Positions 13,308 through 18,900 of a stretch of DNA of 18,900 nt are shown in pieces (the stretch's first letter is position 1; each line of letters begins with the position of its first letter). The position numbers and the translations under genes were made by a program. The notes under the pieces are model-generated. The model was not told where the DNA came from and did no database searches. It saw only the letters and a program-made list of their open reading frames with translations. The DNA comes from Bacteroidota bacterium (GTDB taxonomy: Bacteria > Bacteroidota > Bacteroidia > Sphingobacteriales > Sphingobacteriaceae), in contig JABDEQ010000053.1 of NCBI GenBank assembly GCA_013286985.1, positions 1-18,900 of the forward strand, in the 5' to 3' direction.

Positions 13308-15584
13308 TTAGCAGGTTTCCATAAACTGACCTATCTTGTTGTATTCGTATTCCAGTTCGAATGCCTTTAAAACAGTTAAGTGCGATATTAAATAAGCGAG
13401 CGTACTTTCGGCACCCTGGTTACGGTTTATGCCGGTTGGCAGTAAGCCATCACAGCATCCTTTGGTTTCATGATCATATAGTGGCGCGCGCAGGGTATTT
13501 TCACCCAAAAACCATTTATAGCTCAAAAACATTTTTTCGATATACTGCGGTTTGTGGAAAATTTTGTAAGCCTGAAAGTGCATCAATACCATAGCCATGG
13601 TTTCGATCGCCTGCTGATCAAAAGTTGGGAAAGCTCCCCCACGGTAATACCAGCCATCATTACCTACCGGACTTAAATAACCGTTGGATAAGGTTAATTT
13701 ATCCAGAAAAGCCATTGTTTTTAAAGCCACCTGCTTTACCTCATCGTTACCCGTAATTTCGCACGAATGCAGCAGCGCCAATGGAAGTATAGCGTTATCG
13801 TAGGTCATTTTTTCCTCAAACCATTGCCAATCCTCCGACTGGTTGGCTTCATAAGCATCGATTAAAGGTTGGGTAAGACGTACCATTTCGTTAATCATAC
13901 CTTCATCGCCCGGCACCACTTTTAAATACAAACTAATACCAATAATGGTATTGGCCATGCCCCTTAAATGTTTTAAAGCTTTAAAGTGAGGGAACGATTT
14001 GTGGAAGATTTCCAAAGCAAATTCCCTGTATGAATTGCTTGCGGCACAGCCAATTAAATATCCCAGCGCCCAAATAGTGCGCCCGAAAGAATCTTCGGAC
14101 CCTACCTCATCCAAATATTGCCTGTTAAAACTTAAAAAGTTGCGGAAATTGCCATCGTCAGTTTGCATGTAGTGGATGTAGCTCAGATATACCGGCAACA
14201 ATTCAAAGGCATCCTGGCTTTTACTACGCTGATACGCCATTAAAGCCATAATAAGCGCCCGTGCGTTATCATCCAAACAATAACCCTCCTTTAAATTGGG
14301 TATTCCGTATTTGGCATGCTGCACAATGCCGGTATCATCAGTTAGCCGTAAAACATGGGTTAAGCTAAATTTGGGCATTATTTCGGGGTCAACAATGCTA
14401 TTTTTTAATATTTTGTCGCTAAAGTCGTGTGTTGCACAGGCTTCGCGGGCTACCTTAATATATTCGCTGCCAATTACGGGCCAGCGCAGGTGCAGGCCAT
14501 AATCATAGGCATTTTCTTTCAGCTCATTTAACAGACGATTTTGATCCAGTAGTTCGTTTACGTTTTCGGCCAGTGCATCGGCATTTTTAAAGTCGAACAA
14601 ACGGCCGCGGTTATTGGCCAGTAATTCGGTAGCATGCCAGTAGGGTGTTGATACCACTGCCGCACCTGCCCCCACCGCATATGATAAGGTGCCACTGGTG
14701 ATCTGCGCCTCGTTTAAGTACGGGGTAACATAAATTTCGGCTGCCGTCAAATAATCAACCAGCTCAGCTTCTGATACAAACTTGTTAATGAAACTGAGGT
14801 GTTTGGATACATTAAGCTGCGCTGCCAGTGTTTTAAGGTGATCACGATATTCCTCGCCCGAGCTTTTAATAACACCGGGATGCGTGTTGCCCAGCACTAC
14901 ATACATCACATCAGGATGTTTGGCCACTATTTGTGGTAATGCTTTTATTACAGTTTCTAAGCCCTTATTGCGGCTTATCAATCCAAAAGTTAATAGCACC
15001 CTATGGTTTTTAAAGGGAGTTAAGTTTTTTACCGGGTTGTTTTCGCTGGCTTCTACGTCGGGCACGCCATGTTCTATAATTTGTATCTTTTCGATAGGTA
15101 CGTCATAAATGGTTGTAAGAAACTTTACCGCCCTGTTGCTCATCACTATTATTTTTGACGATTGCTCGGCAATTTCGCGGATGATAATACGCTGTACATA
15201 GCTTGGATCTTTTAAAATAGTATGTAAAATAGATATGAGCGGTTTCTCCAACCGATTAATGAGTGGCAAAATATAAATGCCGCTCTCGCCGCCGTAAATG
15301 CCAAACTCGTGCTCCATAATACAAACATCAGCATCGCTGGTGTTGATATAGCTGGCCGCGCGGATATAGTCTTTTTGGTGATTTTGCCTGATGATATATT
15401 TCACCTCCTCCGGATACTCATATTCCTGTAAGTTTTCAGAATCATTTAACGCCACTACAAAGCCGCCTCTCAACAATGAGCCCGCGTTGGGGAAGTTGGC
15501 GTTTATGGCATGCATCAAATTGTTGTTAAATGTTGCAATGCCACATTCGCGGGGAGGATAGGTTGATATATATGCTATTTTCAT
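13308..15584 (-). CDS. GT4-like glycosyltransferase fused to a C-terminal alpha/alpha-toroid-like domain
   Basis: A 758-residue two-part protein. Residues 1-385 form a GT-B glycosyltransferase: MKIAYISTYPPRECGIATF at the N-terminus, FGLISRNKGLE (200-210) and ITSGTLSYAVGAGAAVVSTPYWHATEL (295-321) in the donor domain. The usual E-x7-E pair is altered: Glu292 is present but the second Glu is replaced by Leu300. Residues from about 400 to 750 are helical hairpins with conserved aromatic and acidic stretches (HAKYGIPNLKEGYCLDDNARAL, EDSFGRTIWALGYL, MTYDNAILPLALL, GGAFPTFDQQAIETMAMVL), resembling six-hairpin glycosidase-like toroids. The toroid could bind or trim the glycan that the first domain builds. 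It is first in a two-gene operon, with a large hairpin in its upstream region. Confidence 0.88.
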   Translation of the reverse strand: MKIAYISTYPPRECGIATFNNNLMHAINANFPNAGSLLRGGFVVALNDSENLQEYEYPEEVKYIIRQNHQKDYIRAASYINTSDADVCIMEHEFGIYGGESGIYILPLINRLEKPLISILHTILKDPSYVQRIIIREIAEQSSKIIVMSNRAVKFLTTIYDVPIEKIQIIEHGVPDVEASENNPVKNLTPFKNHRVLLTFGLISRNKGLETVIKALPQIVAKHPDVMYVVLGNTHPGVIKSSGEEYRDHLKTLAAQLNVSKHLSFINKFVSEAELVDYLTAAEIYVTPYLNEAQITSGTLSYAVGAGAAVVSTPYWHATELLANNRGRLFDFKNADALAENVNELLDQNRLLNELKENAYDYGLHLRWPVIGSEYIKVAREACATHDFSDKILKNSIVDPEIMPKFSLTHVLRLTDDTGIVQHAKYGIPNLKEGYCLDDNARALIMALMAYQRSKSQDAFELLPVYLSYIHYMQTDDGNFRNFLSFNRQYLDEVGSEDSFGRTIWALGYLIGCAASNSYREFALEIFHKSFPHFKALKHLRGMANTIIGISLYLKVVPGDEGMINEMVRLTQPLIDAYEANQSEDWQWFEEKMTYDNAILPLALLHSCEITGNDEVKQVALKTMAFLDKLTLSNGYLSPVGNDGWYYRGGAFPTFDQQAIETMAMVLMHFQAYKIFHKPQYIEKMFLSYKWFLGENTLRAPLYDHETKGCCDGLLPTGINRNQGAESTLAYLISHLTVLKAFELEYEYNKIGQFMETC

Positions 15585-15635
15585 AAATTTTGCAGAAGAT
15601 GTTTATTTATTAACGCCCTTTTTATAGAATTGTTT

Positions 15636-15703
15636 AACCTACTGACTTAAAAAAAGTGCATTATTGACTATTTAAGCGCGCTTTTTTGTAAAATCAGTAG
15701 GTT
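15636..15703. repeat. Long hairpin upstream of the glycosyltransferase operon
   Basis: AACCTACTGA (15636-15645) pairs perfectly with TCAGTAGGTT (15694-15703). Inside, AAAAAAAGTGC and GCGCGCTTTTTT can extend the stem imperfectly. It lies 52 bp upstream of the operon's ATG on the minus strand, where it could be an attenuator, a protein-binding cruciform or the terminator of an upstream short RNA. Confidence 0.65.
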
Positions 15704-15796
15704 TTAGTACTTCTACCTTACATTAACCATAAACTATACCAATTTAATTAGAAGTAGAATGGGAAGGGCACAGCGTTGACCAAACATGGCCGTTTG

Positions 15797-15911
15797 ATCG
15801 TTTATTTTTTTCTACTACAAATGGCAAAGAGGAGTCGAATAAAAATGGAAATTTTACCAACCCTCTTTATCGTATGGGGGCAATGCTGTTAAGTTAAGAA
15901 AAATAAACGAT
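15797..15911. mobile_element. 115-bp element with 13-bp perfect terminal inverted repeats (MITE-like)
   Basis: ATCGTTTATTTTT (15797-15809) is the exact reverse complement of AAAAATAAACGAT (15899-15911). The 89 bp between has no coding frame and holds an AAAGAGG/CCTCTTT pair. Size and ends resemble a miniature inverted-repeat element, but a clear target-site duplication is not visible, so this remains a suggestion. Confidence 0.35.
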
Positions 15912-15953
15912 TAATTCTCGACTTACCGAACATCTCCGCCTAACAGTGGATTA

Positions 15954-15985
15954 TTCCCCCTTTATGGCGAGCTATAAAGAGGGAA
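15954..15985. repeat. CCCTCTTTAT hairpin
   Basis: TTCCCCCTTTAT (15954-15965) pairs with ATAAAGAGGGAA (15974-15985), one mismatch in 12, around GGCGAGCT. It is a second copy of the hairpin inside the larger palindrome that follows (16042-16069). Confidence 0.7.
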
Positions 15986-16008
15986 TATTAGCGCGAATGC
16001 ATTGGCGT

Positions 16009-16150
16009 GTGGACTCACCCTGTCATCGCTACGCTCGACATCCCTCTCTATGGCGAGCCATAAAGAGGGAAAGAAAAAAACAAAAACTTTTCAACCCTCT
16101 TTGCGAAGTAGAGAGGGTCGACGGGCGGAGCCTCGTCGGGGTGAGTCTAC
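16009..16150. repeat. 142-bp compound palindromic repeat element
   Basis: The ends GTGGACTCACCC (16009-16020) and GGGTGAGTCTAC (16139-16150) are inverted copies, 11 of 12 plus one wobble. Nested hairpins lie inside: CCCTCTCTATGG/CCATAAAGAGGG (16042-16069), CCCTCT/AGAGGG (16095-16117) and a GACG...CGTC arm (about 16120-16137). The layout, with two CCCTCTTT hairpins between GTGAGTC ends and an A-rich centre, looks like a multicopy intergenic element; other copies are outside the window. Confidence 0.65.
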
Positions 16151-16247
16151 CCTCCGCGCGACATTTACCCAATTCCCTCTCAAAAAAATAATCTTTTAAT
16201 GACAATACCTTCCGCTATACTTCTCATCTTTGAAAAAAAATGAAACT

Positions 16248-17318
16248 ATGCCCAATCTGTTCTCACCTATAAAAATTAAAAATATTGAATTAAAAAACCG
16301 TATAGTGGTATCGCCCATGTGCGAATATTCCAGCGTTGACGGCTTTGCTAACGATTGGCACCTGGTACATCTGGGCAGCCGCGCCGTTGGCGGCGCCGCG
16401 TTAATTATTACCGAAGCCATAGCTGTATCGCCCGAAGGTCGTATCAGTCATGGTGATTTGGGTATTTACAAAGATGAACATATCGAAAACCTGAAACGAA
16501 TAACAGATTTTGCTCATCAGCATGGTGCTTATATAGGTACACAGTTGGCACACGCAGGGCGTAAAGCCAGTCATGAAGTTCCGTGGAAGGGTGGCAAGCA
16601 AATATCTGCTGGCGAGCCCAATGGATGGAACGCCGTTGCGCCAAGTGCATTGGTGTTTTCGGATACTGAGATAGCCCCGCTTGAATTGGATAAGACCGGA
16701 ATTGAAAAAATAAAAGCCGATTTTAAAGCTGCGGCTAAACGCACACTGGCTGCGGGTTTTGATGTGATTGAACTGCACGGCGCACATGGTTACCTGATCA
16801 ATGAGTTTTTGTCGCCCTTGAGTAACTACCGTACTGATGAATATGGTGGTTCGTTTGAAAACCGGATCCGCTTTTTGCTGGAGGTAATTGAAAGCGTGCA
16901 GGAAGCGTGGCCCGCCGAAAACCCGCTGTTTGTGCGTATATCAGCCACTGAATGGACCGAAGGCGGCTGGACCGCCGATGATTCTATTGCCCTGGCTAAA
17001 GTACTGATTAATAAAGGTGTTGATTTGATTGATTGTTCAACAGGTGGCAATGTTGCTACCGCCAAAATTCCGGTTAAACCTGGTTACCAGGTTGAGTTTG
17101 CCGACAAGATTAAAAAGGGAAGCGGCATATTAACCGGTGCAGTGGGTATGATAACAGAACCCAAACAAGCAGACGAAATTATACAGGAAGGCGAGGCCGA
17201 CCTGGTGATTATGGCCCGCGAATTTTTACGCGACCCTTATTTTCCGCTGCGGGCCGCACATGTATTGAACCAGGATACTAAATGGCCGCTTCAATATGAA
17301 AGAGCTAAATGGCAATAA
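16248..17318 (+). CDS. Old yellow enzyme, NADH:flavin oxidoreductase (YqjM-like)
   Basis: FMN-dependent NAD(P)H oxidoreductase that reduces activated C=C bonds. The 356-residue TIM barrel shows the YqjM-subclass marks: Cys25 and Tyr27 in VVSPMCEYSS, where the cysteine tunes flavin potential; GTQLAHAGRKAS (97-108) with the flavin Gln99; the ligand-binding pair His177/His180 and Tyr182 in ELHGAHGYLINEFLSPLSNYRTDEYGGSFENRIRF; and the phosphate-binding end LVIMAREFLRDPYFPLRAA. It is cytoplasmic. I start it at the ATG at 16248 because MPNLFSPIKIKN aligns with the family N-terminus; an in-frame TTG six codons upstream overlaps a possible promoter box. Physiological substrate unknown. It is single-gene, with a terminator-like hairpin after its stop. 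Confidence 0.92.
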   Translation: MPNLFSPIKIKNIELKNRIVVSPMCEYSSVDGFANDWHLVHLGSRAVGGAALIITEAIAVSPEGRISHGDLGIYKDEHIENLKRITDFAHQHGAYIGTQLAHAGRKASHEVPWKGGKQISAGEPNGWNAVAPSALVFSDTEIAPLELDKTGIEKIKADFKAAAKRTLAAGFDVIELHGAHGYLINEFLSPLSNYRTDEYGGSFENRIRFLLEVIESVQEAWPAENPLFVRISATEWTEGGWTADDSIALAKVLINKGVDLIDCSTGGNVATAKIPVKPGYQVEFADKIKKGSGILTGAVGMITEPKQADEIIQEGEADLVIMAREFLRDPYFPLRAAHVLNQDTKWPLQYERAKWQ

Positions 17319-17326
17319 AAAATTAT

Positions 17327-17334
17327 TAATTTTG
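17327..17334 (+). promoter_or_regulatory. -7 box TAATTTTG before the prenyltransferase gene
   Basis: Perfect TAnnTTTG match just after the OYE stop. A start a few bases later (about 17340) would place the hairpin at 17343-17364 at the very 5' end of the transcript. No strong -33 element is visible. Confidence 0.45.
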
Positions 17335-17342
17335 AATCCGTT

Positions 17343-17372
17343 TCCGGGGTGGTAACATCCCGGATTTTTTTT
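17343..17372 (+). terminator. Intrinsic terminator/attenuator hairpin immediately before a start codon
   Basis: TCCGGG (17343-17348) pairs with CCCGGA (17359-17364) around a 10-nt loop, followed by eight T's (17365-17372). It ends OYE transcription and lies just 6 bp before the next ATG at 17379. Confidence 0.8.
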
Positions 17373-17378
17373 AAGCAT

Positions 17379-18233
17379 ATGAAAAAATACCTGTCGTTAG
17401 TTACGTTTTCGCATACCATATTTGCCATGCCTTTTGCCTTTATCGGCTTTTTTTTGGCGGTAACCACCACCAGCTACCATTTTGAATGGCAAAAACTGGT
17501 GATGATGGTATTTTGTATGGTATTTGCCCGTAACTCGGCAATGGCTTTTAACCGCTATCTGGACAGGGATATCGATATCAAAAATCCGCGTACTAAACAG
17601 CGGGATATTCCGGCAGGCAGAATTAGTCCGGCGGCAGCATTAACTTTTACCATTAGCAATTGTTTGCTGTTTATAGGCACCACCTGGTTTATTAATCCTT
17701 TGTGTTTTTACCTGTCGCCGGTAGCATTGCTGGTTGTATTAGGTTACAGCGCTACCAAAAGGTTTACGGCACTTTGTCATCTGGTTTTGGGTTTGGGGCT
17801 TTCGTTGGCACCTATCGGGGCATATCTGGTGGTAACCGGGCAGTTTGCCTTAACGCCCTTATTTTTTTCGTTGGCAGTATTATGCTGGGTAAGTGGTTTC
17901 GATATTATTTACGCTTTGCAGGATGAAGACTTTGACCGTAACGAAAACCTGCACTCCATCCCCGCATGGCTGGGTAAGGTGAATGCTTTAAGGTTATCAA
18001 CCTTTTTACATGTGCTTTCTGCATCTTTTGTAATAATGCCGGTGTTTTTCACACAGGTAGGCGTGCTTTATTATGTGGGGATATTATTTTTCTGTAGTAT
18101 GCTGATCTATCAGCACTTGCTGGTTAAACCAAACGACCTGAGCCGCGTAAATTTTGCCTTTATGACTACCAATGGCATTGCCAGTGTGGTATTTGCTGTT
18201 TTCTTTTTGTTAGACAGGGTATTTTTAAAGTAG
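17379..18233 (+). CDS. UbiA-family prenyltransferase (4-hydroxybenzoate polyprenyltransferase-like, possibly MqnP)
   Basis: Integral membrane enzyme that attaches a polyprenyl chain to an aromatic acid in quinone biosynthesis. The 284 residues contain about eight hydrophobic helices. Two Asp-rich Mg-diphosphate motifs are present: NRYLDRDID within FARNSAMAFNRYLDRDIDIKN (about 51-71), and YALQDEDFDR in the second half. The segment FARNSAMAFNR resembles the 'other' UbiA class used in the futalosine menaquinone pathway (MqnP), but I cannot exclude a 4-hydroxybenzoate enzyme. The start is ATG 17379; an upstream in-frame GTG lies in the loop of the terminator hairpin and is rejected. Neighbours give no pathway context. 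It may be controlled by the hairpin in its leader. Confidence 0.87.
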   Translation: MKKYLSLVTFSHTIFAMPFAFIGFFLAVTTTSYHFEWQKLVMMVFCMVFARNSAMAFNRYLDRDIDIKNPRTKQRDIPAGRISPAAALTFTISNCLLFIGTTWFINPLCFYLSPVALLVVLGYSATKRFTALCHLVLGLGLSLAPIGAYLVVTGQFALTPLFFSLAVLCWVSGFDIIYALQDEDFDRNENLHSIPAWLGKVNALRLSTFLHVLSASFVIMPVFFTQVGVLYYVGILFFCSMLIYQHLLVKPNDLSRVNFAFMTTNGIASVVFAVFFLLDRVFLK

Positions 18234-18234
18234 C

Positions 18235-18259
18235 GGGCAGCGGCTACCCCTGAATTTTT
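18235..18259 (+). terminator. Weak terminator candidate
   Basis: GGGCAG (18235-18240) can pair with CTACCC (18244-18249) with one mismatch and a 3-nt loop; TTTTT follows at 18255-18259. Placed directly after the prenyltransferase stop. Confidence 0.35.
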
Positions 18260-18291
18260 CTCACATCTCACATCTCAAATCTCATATCTAA
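18260..18291 (+). repeat. Short tandem repeat CTCACAT/CTCAAAT type
   Basis: CTCACAT, CTCACAT, CTCAAAT, CTCATAT occur head to tail, a seven-base degenerate repeat, directly before the -7 box of the next gene where a -33 element would be expected. Confidence 0.6.
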
Positions 18292-18295
18292 AATT

Positions 18296-18303
18296 TACAT
18301 TTG
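18296..18303 (+). promoter_or_regulatory. Bacteroidota -7 box TACATTTG, leaderless geometry
   Basis: Perfect TAnnTTTG, followed by GGGC and then the ATG at 18308. This is the same 4-bp spacing as the box at 2148-2155, which is followed by CGGC and ATG. A leaderless mRNA is likely. Confidence 0.55.
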
Positions 18304-18307
18304 GGGC

Positions 18308-18900
18308 ATGAGTATCGTTGTTGAATCATTAACCAAAGTTTATGGTGCCCAAAAGGCCGTAGATCGCATTAGTTTTAGCGCAGCACCAGGTGTATTGGGT
18401 TTTTTAGGTCCTAACGGGGCGGGGAAATCAACCACCATGAAAATATTGACCACCTTTATTCCCCAAACTTCGGGTAAAGCGTCGGTATGTGGTTTTGATG
18501 TAGAAAGACAACCGCTGGAGGTTAAACGCAACATTGGCTATCTGCCCGAGAATAATGCGCTTTATTTGGATATGTATGTAAAAGAATCGATGGCTTTTAT
18601 TGCCAGCATACACCAAATGGCATCGCCCCAAAAACGCATTGACGAAGTAATTGAACTAACGGGGTTGGTACCTGAACAACACAAAAAAATAGGACAGCTT
18701 TCAAAAGGTTACCGTCAAAGGGTGGGGCTGGCCCAGGCTATTTTACACGACCCGCAAGTACTGATACTGGATGAGCCCACCTCGGGCCTTGATCCTAACC
18801 AACTGATAGGCATCCGCCAGTTGATCCTCGATTTGGGTAAAACAAAAACGGTTATCCTGAGTACCCATATTATGCAGGAAGTTGAAGCAGTATGTACCCA
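18308..18900 (+). CDS. gldA: GldA-like ABC transporter ATP-binding protein, 3'-truncated by the window edge
   Basis: ATPase of an ABC export complex; GldA was first described in gliding flavobacteria, where it works with the permease GldF and the lipoprotein-like GldG, but homologues occur in non-gliding Bacteroidota. The frame is open for 197 codons to the window end (full length about 300). Motifs: Walker A GPNGAGKST (34-42), Q-loop region GYLPENNALYLDMYV (77-91), signature LSKGYRQRVGLAQA (131-144), Walker B VLILDEPTSGLDP (151-163) and the switch His187 in STHIMQEVEA. The YLPE(N/H)NxLYLD and LSKGYRQRVGLA wording is characteristic of GldA. Start is ATG 18308, next to a -7 box; the partner permease would be expected downstream, outside the window. 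Confidence 0.88.
   Translation, partial: MSIVVESLTKVYGAQKAVDRISFSAAPGVLGFLGPNGAGKSTTMKILTTFIPQTSGKASVCGFDVERQPLEVKRNIGYLPENNALYLDMYVKESMAFIASIHQMASPQKRIDEVIELTGLVPEQHKKIGQLSKGYRQRVGLAQAILHDPQVLILDEPTSGLDPNQLIGIRQLILDLGKTKTVILSTHIMQEVEAVCT

Larger units (their letters stand above)
15585..16247. other. Gene-free repeat-rich region between the GT operon and the OYE gene
   Basis: The region contains four inverted-repeat structures, listed separately, at 15636-15703, 15797-15911, 15954-15985 and 16009-16150. Short plus-strand frames at about 15946-16199 run through the repeats in two overlapping phases, which argues against coding. The divergent promoters must lie here; CATCTTTG at 16225-16232 is a one-mismatch -7 box before the OYE start, and no sigma-54 site is seen for the GT operon. 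Confidence 0.75.

Noticed and set aside
14308..14324. TGGCATG similar to a sigma-54 -24 box inside the fusion glycosyltransferase
   Set aside because: No TTGC at the required spacing, and within coding sequence.
15946..16199. Two overlapping plus-strand frames of 81 and 65 codons
   Set aside because: They lie in different phases over the same compound palindrome; no family resemblance.
17349..17378. GTG start extending the prenyltransferase by ten codons
   Set aside because: The GTG lies in the loop of a terminator hairpin; ATG 17379 gives the normal N-terminus.

Overview
The window looks like chromosomal DNA from a Bacteroidota member, most likely family Sphingobacteriaceae (a Mucilaginibacter/Pedobacter-type genome). 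The grounds are Bacteroidota -7 promoter boxes of the TAnnTTTG type, A-rich rather than GGAGG-rich leaders, a GldA-like ABC ATPase, an ECF sigma factor followed by a small periplasmic 'LTSDQAKAFWPLY' protein, and intergenic palindromes of the kind scattered in these genomes. Genus assignment is inference; no rRNA or tRNA gene is present.

Layout. (1) 1-1979, plus strand: 3' part of an ECF-type sigma factor, then a membrane-anchored protein with 93-bp tandem repeats whose ATG-bearing N-terminus is out of frame with its body, then a Spy/CpxP-like periplasmic protein. (2) 2160-3347: a class-III PLP aminotransferase with an apparently leaderless promoter. (3) 3428-5767: an outer-membrane beta-barrel protein (minus), a secreted Lys/Ala-rich helical protein and an orphan receiver-domain protein. 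(4) 5973-7373: thioredoxin and a DUF58/vWA-type protein, separated by a hairpin and repeat cluster. (5) 7514-9613, minus: an OmpR-type response regulator followed by its sensor kinase, with a hairpin between them. (6) 9809-15584: a carbohydrate locus with a GH130 enzyme (plus), an unrecognised 134-aa protein behind a good sigma-54 promoter match (plus), and convergently a two-gene operon of a GT4 glycosyltransferase fused to an alpha/alpha-toroid-like domain plus a second GT4. (7) 15585-16247: a gene-free stretch packed with inverted repeats. (8) 16248-18900, plus: an old-yellow-enzyme oxidoreductase, a UbiA-family prenyltransferase whose leader is an intrinsic-terminator hairpin, and the start of gldA.

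How the genes may work together. The sigma factor and the two genes after it form a plausible envelope-stress module. The GH130 phosphorylase/hydrolase facing two GT4 enzymes, one with a carbohydrate-active toroid, suggests synthesis and phosphorolytic turnover of a mannose-containing oligosaccharide; the sigma-54-driven small protein between them and the adjacent two-component system may belong to it. This locus is the best candidate in the window for an undescribed system. The other signals worth attention are the frameshifted repeat protein beside the sigma factor, the interleaved (pseudoknot-order) inverted repeats at 12022-12094, and the two leaderless-type promoters with identical geometry.
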